Below, one piece after another: positions 1 to 12,988 of a stretch of DNA of 64,000 nucleotides; within the stretch, counting starts at the first letter, position 1; each line of letters starts with the position of its first letter. Below the pieces are notes generated by a model, which was not told the origin of the DNA, ran no database searches, and was given only the letters and a program-made list of their open reading frames with translations. This DNA is from Bryum argenteum (Eukaryota; Streptophyta; Bryopsida; Bryales; Bryaceae): contig CM073326.1 in the NCBI GenBank assembly GCA_037043015.1, positions 9,990,345-10,054,344 on the forward strand, read 5' to 3'. A program made the position numbers and the translations under genes.

Positions 1-1350
1 TGGACAACCAAATCGTTGCTGGGTGAGATCACTTTGCAGTCAAGCTGACTGTGTAGGTTACCTGTTGGAACTGCTCAAAAGACACTGCTCCCCCTTCTGT
101 CTTTTTTTTAACACCCTAAACGATGAGTTCGTGTTAGTCCCTTTCCAAAGCAAAGCAAGCCCATGGAACAGTTTTGGTTACGTATGCGTTTTTTACGACT
201 TCTAAATAGAAGAAGCGCTCTCACTGGCATGAATAGAGTGTTTGTTCAATCTATTCTTGAAGGCGATGCGTGAAAGACTCTCTACCAATGATGAAGAGCT
301 TCAACTATCACGTACTTATCTTTTATCAATCGGGAAAGCACACCACCTATGACTTTTGTTTTCATGCCCATCTTAAGGTAGACTGCTCAAAATTGACGGA
401 GTACTTTAAATGACCCACTAGGGTAGAACTTCACATCAAGTATGTGATAGCTTTGAAGGCTGATTTCTAACGTTCTCAATGAGAACATTTTAAACTGCTC
501 CATGTTAGAAAAAACACCCACTAATTACAACTTGAAATTTTCATAACAAATACTAGAAGGGTTCAGAAAATTATGATTTCAGTATGTACAACCTTCTACT
601 TACTTTGCCCATGCACACAATTTGACCCTGGCATCCCTAACTTCACTACAAATTTGCCATGCTGAGATTTGCGCACCATACCTTGTGCGCAAATTGAGGC
701 TTTTGTTCAACAGTTTGATGCATAACTTCGTACTTCAAGAGAGAATATTATTCATTTTCTACAACAGTGCGTAACCTGCAGAGCCTGAGGAAGCAAAAGT
801 GGGATCTAGTCACAAGGAATATGTTGTTATCTACAATGGAATTGAAAGGCTCGAGAATGGTCCCTAGTGACACGTCTCAAAAATGTTGTTTGTTACTTGT
901 GAGGTGTCAAATATTCCTCAATTTTTAATGAGACAATTCTTTGCACAATGGAAGTTGTGGACAACCATGATATTTCTTGATTTTTTCCAAGTTTTTTGGT
1001 TGTCGTTGAAGATATTTTTTGGGCATTTGGCACCTAGTGAATTTTCTCTTAGTATTTTGTATCCACTACTATCATGGAACCATGTGAGAATCCTTCGGGT
1101 TTACGTTATGTTGAATGTATCACCCAAAAATATCTTTGTGATATGGAATTGCTTACTAATCTTGAGTGGTGTATAAGATGAATGAATGGAATTTTTTTAC
1201 TTGTAAATATGAAAGTGTCAACGTGTAAAGTTCAAACATTAGTAGAAATTATGACTTGGTGACTACAACTATAATAGTTTTACTATTTGTACTTAGGTGA
1301 GTTTAGAACAATCTTAGCTGTCGTGGACGAGTCGTAGAGAAATGTTTTTT
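1..1350. other. No gene recognised (intergenic)
   Basis: I see no open frame with recognisable protein content, no RNA gene and no clear repeat border here. The short frames present, the longest about 97 codons at 883-1176, have AT-biased composition and no family resemblance. Confidence 0.6.
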
Positions 1351-1676
1351 ACTACACAAGAGTTGTTGATTAGTGTTACAAATGCCAATTGTGAACAATA
1401 ACACTAAATGGCACATGTCACTATCATTTTGCTACATTAGTCTTGAGAACTTTACACTGAATGTGAGAGCATGCAAAGTTAGTTTCTTGCAAGTAGAAGA
1501 GTTTATTGGAACCAGTACAATTGGTGACTGGAAGTAAAGGCAAGAAGCATTGTTTGATTGCAAAGGTGGCCCAAAGTGAACACGAACCTCAAAAGAGTTG
1601 AGAACTAGTGTAATGGATAACCTTTCGCAAAAAATGTTAATCTTCACGTGACTCTAACCAACAACTCTTGTATAGT
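1351..1676. mobile_element. MITE-like element, family A, copy 1
   Basis: The ends form a terminal inverted repeat of about 23 bp. The left end (1351-1373) contains ACAAGAGTTGTTGATTAG, and the reverse complement of the right end (1654-1676) contains ACAAGAGTTGTTGGTTAG, with two mismatches over the whole repeat. The roughly 326-bp body has no coding capacity. A related copy in the opposite orientation lies at about 60,879-61,173: the segment 1550-1620, reverse-complemented, resembles 60,940-61,010. I could not identify a clear target-site duplication. It is most likely a non-autonomous DNA transposon. Confidence 0.55.
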
Positions 1677-4315
1677 GAACAAAACACCTCTACTTTTTTG
1701 AGGTTAAAATTCTGAATGCAAGTGTAGCATATTATTAAATTTATTATAAGTCTCTCAAGCGGTCCCCACATGATATATAACCCCCAAGGTTCGTCATTTG
1801 GACTTTTGGTCAAGCTCACACTCACTTATTCTATATCTTACAAAGTTAAAACTCTTTTAGGACAATAACTTCCCCCTCTCTTTCCAACAAGACCATAATA
1901 GACTCCATATATTTGTGTCCCAAACCAAGAACGTAACCTAAACACAAACAACTCCATCTTTCTCTTGTTATCCATCAAAAAAATCATACATAAATATCAC
2001 AAATGTGCCGTGCATTTCACTCAACTTAAGTTCATTGTGATAATCATCATCCATATTCACATAGTGAAGGACAATGGTAGAATCTTGACGAATTTGCCAT
2101 ATTGCTTCTAAAACACATATGATCTCATGAGTGATTGGGATTCCAAATCTGAGTAAACATTGTACCTGCAAAAGTCAAGTACAGAATCTAACAACTTAGA
2201 ATACTACATTCAATGTTACTCGGTACTAGTTTTATTATTGCCTTCCTTAATAGTATTATTTTATTAGAGAGTTTTCTCTCCTAGATCATTGGCACCCATC
2301 CATGTGGCCAAGGGTGCCGATTTTGGAGATTGTGCAAAGTATATGTATGAGATTGGACCAATCGAAATCATTAATTTTGGATTTACCTTGAATTAGTTGA
2401 CGAATGTTGGACAAGGAATCATTAAACATCACTTCCCACCATGGGTATATCAGTAGTCGAGCTTGTAAGCTATAATGTACCTCTTGCTTGGATGCTCATA
2501 GTGTGCGATTTCTCGTCTTGGGTGGATTTTGAGCACGCTACCTTATTGTAGGTGTTCACACAAACAATGTGCATAGGTCTCATGCTGATGGAAAATGGCG
2601 TTAACTCACACCGACCTTTTTTTGATGAATTCGATCATGTAGGAAGCTAGCACCCCTCAAATCTAATTAGAATCCTTTGGTAGCAATTACTCACCATTCT
2701 GATATGGGCATGATGATGTTTTCAACGCACTTAATCCTTATACGTCAAAACTCCCACAAAAGAAAAATTGTCCTCGAACGTGAACGTGCCTTGTCTTCTA
2801 AGAGTGAACCTCTCAAGTTTTGGCACGCTCTAAGCAAGACCCAATTGACCACTTGACAAATGCTCGCAAGTGAGCGAAAACGAATCTAGCCCATAAGTAA
2901 CCAACCCCAATGGCGAAGAAGCCAACAAAACGGCAGACATGATGATGCCCACTAAATAATTATCATTCCGATTTCACACAAACTTAATTGGTTAACCGAT
3001 TATTTTATGCAAGGAATGAAGCCCCGAGTGGTCAGCACAAGTACCTAGAGCATTTGAGCCCATGTGAAATGCCATGTGAATGGGAGGACAAAGGGAAGAG
3101 GAGGAATCGAAGCCCCCTTCGTAGAAGGGGCCCGCCCCCCCACATCCTTATCCATTCACATTCGGGGACCCCACATGCACCCCCATTTGCTTCCACTGTA
3201 GTTTGTCACAACTTATTTGCTACATGCATGCAGTCCACCCCCCTTGGAATGTTTCCGCATCATTGGGGGACCTTTTAGACTTGTTTTAGAGGCCAGTTTT
3301 GAACGACCATTGTCAAAAAGCCTCCTCATAAAGGTCTATATTATTTTATTGGAAAAGATTGCTAACACCGTCTCTTGGAATGAACCCAATGCATTTGTAC
3401 GTCGAGCGGACGGAAGGGGATGCATCTTATTTAGGGACTTTTTACATCGGGAGTTGAGCTTATCAAATCTCCGATCCGTCCATTCTCCTAGTACTTGATG
3501 CCAATCCTCGCTTTGAGCTCTTTTGTTCTTATGTGCCAAAATGAGATAAAATCCGATTTACTCCACCCAAGTCTTGAACCTAAATGGCGGATAATTGGGC
3601 TACGAGCATTTCTTGGGGGCAAGGGAAGGGGAGGGGTAAAGAGCCCCCTAAATTTTTAATGCCAAGGAGTAAGCTCTTAGAGTAACTTGGGGCCACAAGC
3701 TCCATTTTTGAATTCAAAAATATCAACTACAGTCGTGTGGGGGGAGGGGGTCCAAATCGAAAATTTCAAGGATTGTGAAGAAAAAACCCCATTGGCTGAT
3801 GGGGCTCCGAGAAACGCTGGTAGCACTCATTTAAGGGTGCCCCCAAATGGCTTGAAGTCGTGCACAAAGTAGAGAATTTAAATCATCAATATCTAAGCTA
3901 TATTCCCATGAGTATAGCCATTTGTACACGAGAAATGGAGGCCATAAGAGGCTATATGAAGCTTTATTTTGAATAAACGACATTCTTTCTCTCAATTCTC
4001 AATATGTATATGGTTACTAATTCATGCTTTAGAAATTGATTGAGTAATATATTAATTGGCTCAAAGAAAACTATGAGAAATCTAGGAAATATAAAAGTAA
4101 AGTGACCGATTATTATTATTTTAGTTATTTTTCAGAATTTTGAAATTGCTAAAGCTACTTTCCACTTTATTCTAGTTATAAACAAACATCAGTACTAAAG
4201 ATGGAACTTTCAATTCTTCAGTACATTTTCACAGATAATATAAGTTCTGCTAAAGTGGCCTTTTTGAAGGTACGGCATAGAAAAATGAGATCCTGATGAC
4301 TTTATTGGAGATGGT
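1677..4315. other. No gene recognised; TE-like GC-rich patch near 3.05-3.87 kb
   Basis: This stretch has no convincing gene. The part from about 3050 to 3870 is richer in G and C, with runs such as GGGGACCCC and a hairpin at about 3114-3130 (CCCCTTC, loop GTA, GAAGGGG). It looks like decayed transposon or LTR sequence, but no borders or protein domains are visible. Confidence 0.5.
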
Positions 4316-4605
4316 ACAATAAGGTGTTCAATAATGGCTCAATTTTCTTATTGGAAAATTTATAGGGATGTTAAGCAATTTTTGTGCATAGGGAAAATTA
4401 GTAGAAGGACAGAGCAAGTGGAATCATCATTTTTGGACTCTTCTACAAGGAGTTATGAATTTTTGAAGTTGGAATTATAGATGTTTTCTCAAAGGATGCT
4501 CTAAAGTGACACCCTATAAGGTTTGTTGTGAGTACATGGTAGTGTTGTATGGGGAAGCTATTATGTGCCTATGAGTGAAAATTACTAAAGCTCCATCACA
4601 TGACC
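4316..4605 (+). repeat. Direct repeat, copy 1 (partner at 5837-6135)
   Basis: About 290 bp is repeated in the same orientation at 5837-6135. Both copies share the stretches GAGCAAGTGGAA, AAAGTGACACCCTATAA, GTACATGGTA and GAAAATTACTA in the same order and spacing, with substitutions throughout. The pair brackets the TTAA element at 4879-5463. It is non-coding and of unknown origin. Confidence 0.6.
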
Positions 4606-4878
4606 TGCTCTATTATAGACCACTCTACTATTATATAATAACGTAATTATTCATAATGTGGTTAGTTTTTTTCATCCTACATGTCTTTTGATAGATTATT
4701 TTTTAGAAAGCTAATGATATCGCAATGTTGTAAAAGAGTATCATATAGATTGTTTTGAGTAGAATAGATCGAGAAATTAAAAAAAAATAAAACTCTCTCT
4801 TGAGTGGTTATTTTTGTGACACTTTCAAAAAAAAAATTGCCTTCCTAAAACAAAAAAGTAGACTAGGACGTCCAGGGT

Positions 4879-5463
4879 TTAATCCCTAACTTTCCTTAAA
4901 AACCGAAACGGTCTTTTGATGTTTTGGGCAGCCTTAGTTTCTTAGTAAAAATGAATATTTTTGAGATATTTTTTGGAATTGTGTGAGTTACATTGCAAAG
5001 TAGGTGCGGCAAAAATTGCAAAGTCAAATTCCAATTTTTGAGTCTTTTAGGACGATCCTTGGGTTGCGAGCCGAGATGGGGCAGCTCAAATAAGTAACCT
5101 TTTTGAAATCTTTTTTTGGAACATGTTCATTACTAAATCACTACTCAAATTTCAAAGTGACTCAAGTCAAAAAGTTTACCAATTTTACAAGGGCAACCTC
5201 CAAAAATTTCAAAACCAATCTTCGCAATGCCCAAAAAAACTTGGGAGACAAACTTTGAATGTTATAATCTCTCAAATGGTAAACATCCAACGGTCAATTT
5301 TTTGAACAGTGATCAAGCATATTCTTAGGTACAAGATCTTACGGTTGGGAGTCTTAAAAAAGGAGAAGAAATTGGTCCACACCCCCACGAATGCTTAGAA
5401 GTGGAGAATCGCAGTTTTGAGTTTTCAAGCTCCCAAAAAACACAAAGGAAATTTAGGGGTTAA
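4879..5463. mobile_element. TTAA-bounded MITE-like element (CCCCTAAA family), copy 1
   Basis: The element begins TTAATCCCTAACTTTCCTT and ends with the complement of TTAACCCCTAAATTTCCTT, giving imperfect terminal inverted repeats, with TTAA at each edge. Internal sequence (AAAAAGTTTACCAATTTTACAAGGGC; RAGATCTTACGGTT) is shared with the longer copy at 57,660-58,607, and part of it with the short copy at 6933-7133. TTAA target sites with C-rich termini are the pattern of piggyBac-type elements, but no transposase is present, so the superfamily is an inference. Confidence 0.5.
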
Positions 5464-5836
5464 TTGAACAAGACGTTTAGAGGTTATGTGACCAAGAACC
5501 AACATAATACCACCCTCAACACAGTAGCAACTTTTTTGTTTTCCTTTGATAAACATTGGTTGTCACAAAAGGCATTGGTAGCAAGGTTAGGGTGATTCAG
5601 AAACATGCAAACCTGAAGATTACTTACAAATTCACTTCAATTCAGATGATCAACAAAACCTCAAAAGGTAAGTACAAAAGAAAATGTAAGTAGAAGATCC
5701 TTGACACAAGAATGAAATAATTCGTGTACTCTAATGACCCATGATTGGAACTCAACACAAAGGCATTAGCTTAAAAAAAAGAAAAAGAAAAAAAAAGAAC
5801 AAAACTAGAGTCCCACTTGCCGAGAGAAGAAAATGC

Positions 5837-6135
5837 TCTATGGTAAGGTGTCCTATAATGGCGCAATTTTCAGCACAGAAAATCTACAGGAATGTTGCCG
5901 GTGCAAGTAATTTCTGTGCATGGGGAAAATTAGTAGAAAACTAGAGCAAGTGGAACCATCATTTTTCGACTCTTTTACAGTAAGTAATGAATTTTTAAAG
6001 ATGGAAATATAGGTGTTCTTAAAATGGTGCCCTAAAGTGACACCCTATAATCTTTGCAGTGTGTACATGGTAATGTTGTATGGAGAAGCTATTATGTACG
6101 TGACAGTGAAAATTACTAGGGCTCCATTTTCGGCA
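5837..6135 (+). repeat. Direct repeat, copy 2 (partner at 4316-4605)
   Basis: This is the second copy of the roughly 290-bp repeat described at 4316-4605, in the same orientation, with the matching landmarks in the same order. Divergence is moderate, so the duplication is not recent. No coding potential is evident in either copy. Confidence 0.6.
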
Positions 6136-6449
6136 CTGTGCCATTTTTGGCTGCTCTACCATATACATCAACACATTGAAGATCCTAAACGAAACTGTTC
6201 CTGCTTCAGAAGACAGGATACAAAAACTTACAAAAAGCAACTTATGTATTAAAAATGGGAGTTCTATAAAGCCTAAATCAAAATGTGCTCATGATAAGTC
6301 TAAGCTCCCTTAGCTCCGAAAAAAAGTTAGCATTACCACCTGCTCGTCTACAATGTATGCAAGTACTAGATTCTAAACCGCAACATGAATGAGAGATCAA
6401 AATGCAATGCAATAAGAATAAGGTGGCACCCAAATGTTGATATCCACTA

Positions 6450-6570
6450 CCCTGAGAGGGTTTAGTAGTCCTCCACCACTGTTGTTATGTCCTAAGGACA
6501 TACCATCAATGTGTTCACCACCCTGAGAGGGGTTAGTAGTCCTACACCACTGTTGTTATGTCCTATGGGC
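6450..6570 (+). repeat. 71-bp-period tandem repeat beside the PGK stop codon
   Basis: A 50-bp block containing CCCTGAGAGGG, TTAGTAGTCCT and CACCACTGTTGTTATGTCCT occurs at 6450-6499 and again at 6521-6570. The second copy ends just downstream of the PGK stop, so it lies in the presumed 3' UTR of PGK. A role in 3'-end formation cannot be judged from sequence alone. Confidence 0.65.
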
Positions 6571-6576
6571 AGCCCA

Positions 6577-9500
6577 CTAGTTTGTAGTAGAAGGGCCGGA
6601 AGAAAGCCATTTTTGATAGCCGTACGCCTCACCATTTGCAATGAGGGCTTTGACGGTGGGCAGGCCGAAGGGGTCGGCCTCCTCCAGCACCTTCAACACC
6701 GTGCCTCCGCCCGTGAACATGTAGTACTTGGGACTGTCCAAAGCCGCATGATACAACCCCGGATGCAAACTATTCCAAATCAACATGGCCAATGTCAGCA
6801 TAAGAGAAGGAAAAATGAACCAGAGGCAAAAAACAATCATGTGGACTTACCATCAAGCTAATGTCAGCTTGTAACAAAGATTTTGGGGACCCGAGCAAAA
6901 AAAAAGAATTTTGTGGATTTGGCATGAAGAAGCTAACCCCTAAAGATCCAAGAAAACCAAAATGGCTTTTCGGGGTTCTCGCCGGGAGTGAAATCAACCA
7001 ACTTTGACCATTTTACGATCCTACGGTTGGAATTTCTAAATGATACTTAGATTGAGCTTTATTTGACCTGAAGTAAGCAAAGGTCATTTTCTGTAATTTC
7101 AGCAATTTTGAATCAAGGACTTTTAGAGGCTAATGTCAGCATGCTTCCTGTATAAACAGGGATTTTTACATGCACATCATCTCACAGTAACAAATGGGCC
7201 CTTGACCAGACTCTCGATTGATAGTAACAAATATGTGCAATACAAGTTACTGAGTTTAGTTTGTGAATGGTATTAGGAAGTTGCTAGTCAAAAACATTCT
7301 TACTTGTTTAGTACAATCTCTATATGAAATGAATCCTCTCATCTAGAATATTCATGTTCACTCAACATATTCTTGAATAATCACTCACACGTTTCTGTAC
7401 CACATCATCATCCACAGAATGTGCAATAATAATCCACAAACAAAAAACTGTAGTTTCGTTTTGTGACGTAGAGATCCAAGTAAAAATTTTCTTTCACTTG
7501 TTCTCTGCAATCTTCTTATGAAATGATCGGCTGCTGCCAAACAATAGTGAGGTTTTTGTTTTTGAGGAAGAGAGAGAGAGAGAAACGGACCTTTTAAACT
7601 CCTGGAGAGTATCACCACCACCGAAGAATTTCTGAGCAGTGCGATTGCGATCAATGGTTTCGTCCATCTTGCTAGTCCCGTGCCAGAACGACGGCATCAA
7701 GCCCATCACGGCGTTCACGAAGATGGTTTTCGCAGAGTCCAGACCGTCGTGCACTTCTGGAGCATCGAATGATGCCGGGTCTACGTCCACTATGAACTCA
7801 TACTCCTGCCCTGCCTTGAAATCCTACACACAAAAAAGTACACGAACATTCTTCAGGATGAACGAATATTCCTTAACATCGTTGATCGAACCCACACTCA
7901 ACAAATTATCAGTGATGGACACCCATTGTGTAACAAGTTCAAAGTCTATAGATGTATATTCACCAACAATTCGGATATTACGAAAAACCAATTCATTCAT
8001 AACATGGGAAGGCATCAGAATTAAATACCTTGACGTGAAGAGTTCGGAACTTTCCTTCAATGCGGCCTTCCAGTGTATCCGACTCCACCACGTAGGGTAG
8101 CTCGAGAACTTTGCCCTCATTCTTGTCGAGCTCCACAAGCTCTTTCGCTAATGCGATGTCCGACTCCTGCACGAAATAGTTGAATATAAGCTAGATGATT
8201 CTTACCTAGTTGTTTAATTTAAACTAAAATCGTTGCTGCATTCCAATATCAATAAATGATAGAGGTACTCCATTCAAGCACTATCATACTTTGGTCAACT
8301 GCATGTGTACTTGTTCTATCCAGAACTATCCAGAACAAGAAGGTAGATGGTGGGTCTTCAATTTTGCACGACAAACTAAAACCTTGGCTGCATCCAATGT
8401 CAGTAAACGATCGAGGTATTGCAATCAAGCACCATCATGTAATACTGTATCGCATGCATACTTGTGTGTTGTTCTGCTTATGACTCATTTAAATGATAGA
8501 TATTGATATCCACAATGAGATAGATGGTGTTTGATTTCATAAAGACATTCAAATCTTTGGCTGTGAATACTGATAAGTGGTTTGAAATGGAGCTGACCTC
8601 GACGCCCTTGATTTTGACACCGTACTTGGCACACAGGAAGGTGTTGTAGATGAGGCCGCCGAGGATGAGATGATCCACTCGTTTGTAGATGGCAGTGAGC
8701 GGCCCAATTTTGGTGTCATACTTGGCACCCGCAACGATGGCTACGAATGGCCTCTTCGGTTCCAACACTGCTCTCACATTCGAAAGCTCATCCTGCAAAT
8801 AACCTCAACATTTGCAATTCGTGAAAAGATAATAACATCAGATATTAGTCTAAAGGTAATATAGTCTGCCCAGGAGGACGTATATTTTTCAATCTGCATC
8901 CATTCGTGTAAAGATTCAGCAGACTTACATGTTTTATAATAAGAAGCTGTGTGCTTTCCTTGATGATGAGTGAATGAAAAACTCATTCTATGTATGTGTA
9001 CTTGACTACCCTACTTGATAAACCAGTTTGATGGAAAGCGTATTCTCATTGAAGAGAATTGTATTTCAGTGAAAACAACATTGGTTTTCAAAAAACATTG
9101 GAATCATCACAGAAGTGAGTATGTTAGACTTAGAATCTCAAAACAATAATGAAGCATTTGACAATCAATTGTTGTATGATGTGTGGGTAGTAAAACACTA
9201 TGCAGCAACATCTCACAAAATATACATATCACACTATATACTATAAATGGAATCAATTGGAACATAGGTCATAAGTTTAATACCTATTTGTTTATTTGTT
9301 AACACATTCAAGTACAAAATGAGTTGATGTTGATTAGAAACTCTTAGCACACTTGTTGTTTGCTTTACACAATCGGAGGAATAAAGAGTTTCAAAGATCA
9401 GATTACCTGCATGCAAAGGCCTGCGAACGAGGGTAGATACTTGGTAACATGGTAGGTGGAGGTATGCGCTTGCCATGAACCGAAGGCATCATTCACATAA

Positions 9501-12039
9501 ACATCAGCAAGTCCAGCTAATTGCACTGCAAGGCGCTCCATCTTCTCACCCTTGTCTTCTTCTCCCTATACCAAAAAAAAATTGGCCATGTTGGTTGATT
9601 CCAAAAAAAAAATTAAAGAAAAAAAAAAAAAAAAACCTCACATAGAAAAATTGGTCAAGATATTAGCAATTATGATTTTAGCTCACTCTAAATCCTTGCA
9701 CACTACCTAGAGTTCATGAGAAACCATGTACTCATGGAATATAATTCTTTAAGTTTAAGGTGATGTGCTAAAGACCCCACTCGTTATGTTTATTTTCAAC
9801 CACAAAAATATGAAAACTCTCAACATTAGTTTGAAAGAAATCTTGCTCTGTGTACATTTGCACAAAATTTACCTTTGTTGTTAACATGATGCTTGAATCC
9901 TCGGCTACAATATCAACTCCATTTTTTTGTAAACTAACGAGATGCTCAAAAAAGGGGAGGGAGTATAAGATGAAAGAATTTAGGTATTTTTTTGAGGAGA
10001 GGAACGTACGGCGAACCAACGAGTGTTGGGCAAGTAGATGCCGCCGATTTTGCGAGCGCGCAAGTCATGAATGAGCCAGTTGATGGAAGTATCGACATCT
10101 TCGATGCCCTTGCCTTCTTTGTCGAACACATGGAACTTGGGGATGGCGAACTTGATGCGTAGCTTGCGCTGCAAGTATCCCACCACTGCGTCCACGGCGT
10201 CGTCTTGCTTCACTGTTAGTGTTTTTGTTTTCTTGTCGTAGGGACGCCCTACGTGAGTCATTATTATCAGCCTGTGATCATGCAACATCACACATTTATC
10301 ATTAGTATTATTATTCTTATTCAAGTTTCACGTTTGATTGCATCATTCACTCTATGTTAGACTGTATCCATGCATGGAAATTAGTTGAGTGACTATCTAG
10401 TGAATATGTATCTCTAGTTACTTAAGAGGAGATTCATTTTTGAACATGCTCAATAATGGCTCAAGTTTAAGAATGAAGTTAGTTGTGCATGCAAACAATT
10501 TTGTGAGAATTGCAAAGTAGTAGACTATTAGATATACTAGAATTATAAGTTTCCGATTGTTATGAATTTTTGAAGTTAGACTTGTACTATGTGTTTTTGA
10601 ACTTGAAAGTTTCAAAATGTTTATTCCGAGTAAACCTCCAACACTATTATGTACTTCCGAAGGTGGGCCATTTGGTATTGTGCTTATTTTGAGCACTATA
10701 CCTTGAGTTCGTCACCTCAGTCACAATTACCAACATAGATTATTCTTTATTCAATTAGTCTAATATATTGCTCTAGTCTTGAAATTTATTGTTTTGATGT
10801 TTCCCGAAAAACCTTGGAAGTGTCAAGACCAAGAAGACTTCAAAGATTTTAATTTTTGACATGCAATCCTTGGTAGGAGATATCCACTTTTGTTCCTCAT
10901 TTATTGAAAATATTCCTATCATCATTACGTTCTATTAACAAGCTCAAAGTTGATAAACTTGGTTGGACATGTTGGTTCAAGAAACACTCACCTACCACCA
11001 CGTTCAATGATATTGTACATAGTTGCCAATGTGACATCAATCCGATATTGATCCAATATTTTCCCTGTCATCACATAGAGTTTTCCTATCACTTCAAGTA
11101 TACTTGATTGACTTTACTTATCCTTGACTAAATATTAAACTCTCTACATGAACATGATGAAATTGAAGCATATCCAAGAGTTGGGGCACTAAGGATTAGG
11201 AAAAACACTTAGGGCTCAATCACTCGTGAATGTGGCAAGTCTTATTCATTGGCTTCCAAAGTTTACGTAGAAATGAATATTTGTTCAAAATTGTTTCTTG
11301 TAATCTTGAACTACCACTATGGCCTACCCAATTATGTTGAGAAATTGTATGAATACGTTGAAATCCCCTCAAGGAAAGTGGCATGGCTATAATTTATTAC
11401 ACACTTGATAGAACAAAAACTACTCCTCGTCATGATAAAAGTAACCCCTACTCTCTTCTCTAAAAGATTTGTAACAGTTGAAACTAAAAACAAGGTTGGT
11501 AATTCACCTCCAAAATACAAACCACTGTTTCTTTTTATTGTTCCAACCAATGTAATACACTGTCGTTCATTTAGTGTGAACCTCATACTCATCTCAGTAA
11601 AGAAAAAGACATAAACAGATGATGGATTACAAAGCAAGATGTCGACATAAAAAGAAACACTACGTTACTACCATCTATGTAACTTAAGACTAGAATAATT
11701 TGTGCTACCATCTATGTAACTTAAGACAAGAATAATTTGTGATCACCTCAGACTAAGCACACAAACACCCAGCCATTCCACACAAAGACTACTAATGTTT
11801 GTAATAAGATTTGAAGGATTGGCACTTTTGCAATAGAAATGTGGGTGGGAGGGACCTTTTTTGACGACATTGTGGTCGACGCGGAGCAGGACGACCTTGT
11901 CCTCGAGATCGGCGTGTTGCAGCAGCGGCAGGCGCGCGTCCAGCGGCTCCCGATCGTCATGCTCGTGATCATCCACCATGTACCCCACTCGCAACCCGTT
12001 CCCGTTCCCATCCTTGCCACTCTTCAAATACGGACCCAT
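6577..12039 (-). CDS. PGK: Phosphoglycerate kinase, divergent type (8 coding exons, 478 aa)
   Basis: Phosphoglycerate kinase interconverts 1,3-bisphosphoglycerate + ADP and 3-phosphoglycerate + ATP in glycolysis. Coding exons read on the minus strand are 12039-11856, 11064-10992, 10271-10010, 9565-9407, 8792-8598, 8166-8029, 7823-7591 and 6769-6577. All have GT-AG borders and join in frame to 478 codons. Visible motifs are LRVDHNVV (residues 52-59, substrate side), MTHVGRP (90-96), DVYVNDAFG (194-202), [10 protein letters not shown] with both lysines (247-256), VNAVMG (about 373-378), GGGDT (405-409) and a final GGGTVLKVL. It is longer than the usual ~400 residues, and motifs such as NTRWF and HNVVKKG differ from the classical plant enzyme, so it is a distinct PGK subfamily. 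The start is the first ATG after a CAG acceptor. No obvious transit peptide is seen, so a cytosolic location is likely. A 5'-UTR exon probably ends at 12611 (donor GTAAGT). Confidence 0.9.
6933..7133. mobile_element. Short TTAA-family element in the last PGK intron
   Basis: This 201-bp deletion derivative begins CTAACCCCTAAAGATCCAAG and ends in an imperfect inverted copy, with CTAA at both edges. It keeps the family's internal motif TCCTACGGTTGG. It sits within the intron between PGK exons 7 and 8 (7590-6770) and does not touch the splice sites. Confidence 0.45.
8219..8470 (+). repeat. Diverged tandem duplication inside a PGK intron
   Basis: A segment of about 110-125 bp is duplicated inside or beside the intron between PGK exons 5 and 6. 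One copy starts near 8219 (AAACTAAAATCGTTGCTGCAT) and the other near 8363 (AAACTAAAACCTTGGCTGCAT). Both continue with a RTAAAYGATMGAGG motif and a run ending near CATGYGTACTTGT. It is non-coding. Confidence 0.5.
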
Positions 12040-12610
12040 CCCTGCCAAAACAGTATTCTCATCAGTCACACAAGCATACCACCAATCACTCCAATTCGGG
12101 GAACTACACTCACTCAGGATGCTTTGTATTCGAAAAAAAAGGCTTTAAATCTATCGAGGGCTCGTTGAGTAGACCACGTAACGAAAATCTGCCAATCCGA
12201 GCTAGTGACATCAACCATTCAGTGACTGAACCTCAAATTCTAGGGTCGCAGCGACATCAGAAGCTACACCCAAATCATCTCAGAGGTCAATTGCGACACA
12301 GATACTCTTTGGTGGCAATTGTGCTTAACAATAGACACGATCCTGCTGCTGATCCCTCTGATTTTAGGCCTGCTGCCGATCACTTTGTTTCGAATCCTGT
12401 TGCCGATCACTCTGTTACTAGAAGTAAGCATAACATGGGAGTTTGTTAAGAACCATTCCTGCAACTTCTACTTCTAGGGCTCTCAAAGACGATCACTGTA
12501 AAAAACAGAGACTCAAACTCGCAACTGTACCTGATCAAACGGGAGAGAGATTTTTTGTAACATTCTAATATACGAGAAACGAAACCAGAATGTCAATTGC
12601 GAAGACTTAC

Positions 12611-12988
12611 CAGTGATCTTGACGAGTAAGAGCAACGATCGAAAGCTAGCTTGATGGGAAATTCAAATGATAATTGAGTAAGAGAGATGGCTTCTGGGCC
12701 GATCGGAGCGATCAAAAGTCTTATGGAGCTCGAGATCTTCGTCCCCACGCAATAGGAAAATGGCGCGGTCGCGGTTTCGCGCGCGGTTGCTTGGTTGCAG
12801 CCTTGGAAGGAGGGCGTTTCCCTCTGATGATGAGGCAAAGTTTGTAAGAGCAGATTCGTGGGACAGTGCTCCGCGTTTTTGGTTGTGCCTGCTCAGCAAG
12901 GGAGGGGTGCCAAATTTAGGGTATTGAGTACCGAAGGGTTTGGAGCAGGGGTTTAGGGTTTAGTGGGGTTTTGCAGATTTGAGTGGCT
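12611..12988. promoter_or_regulatory. Bidirectional promoter / 5'-UTR interval of PGK (-) and C1D (+)
   Basis: The probable PGK 5'-UTR exon ends at 12611 on the minus strand and the C1D start codon is at 12989 on the plus strand, so both transcripts must start within about 380 bp. The interval is richer in G and C than its surroundings. A telo-box (TTAGGGTTT) lies at 12953-12961, typical of plant genes for ribosome and translation functions. No TATA box is evident, and I cannot place the transcription starts. Confidence 0.6.
12953..12961 (+). promoter_or_regulatory. Telo-box (TTAGGGTTT) upstream of C1D
   Basis: The sequence GGGTTTAGGGTTTAG carries the plant telo-box 28-36 bp before the C1D start codon. 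In plants this motif is common near the transcription start of genes for ribosome biogenesis and translation, which fits an rRNA-processing cofactor. Confidence 0.45.

Noticed and set aside
7639-8100. 153-codon plus-strand ORF
   Set aside because: It is antisense to PGK exons 6 and 7, crosses their splice sites and has no family resemblance; it is a shadow of the real gene.
12949-12965. Interstitial telomere (TTTAGGG) array
   Set aside because: Only two adjacent units are present; a telo-box promoter motif is the simpler reading. The CCCCTAAA ends of the TTAA elements are likewise not telomeric repeats.
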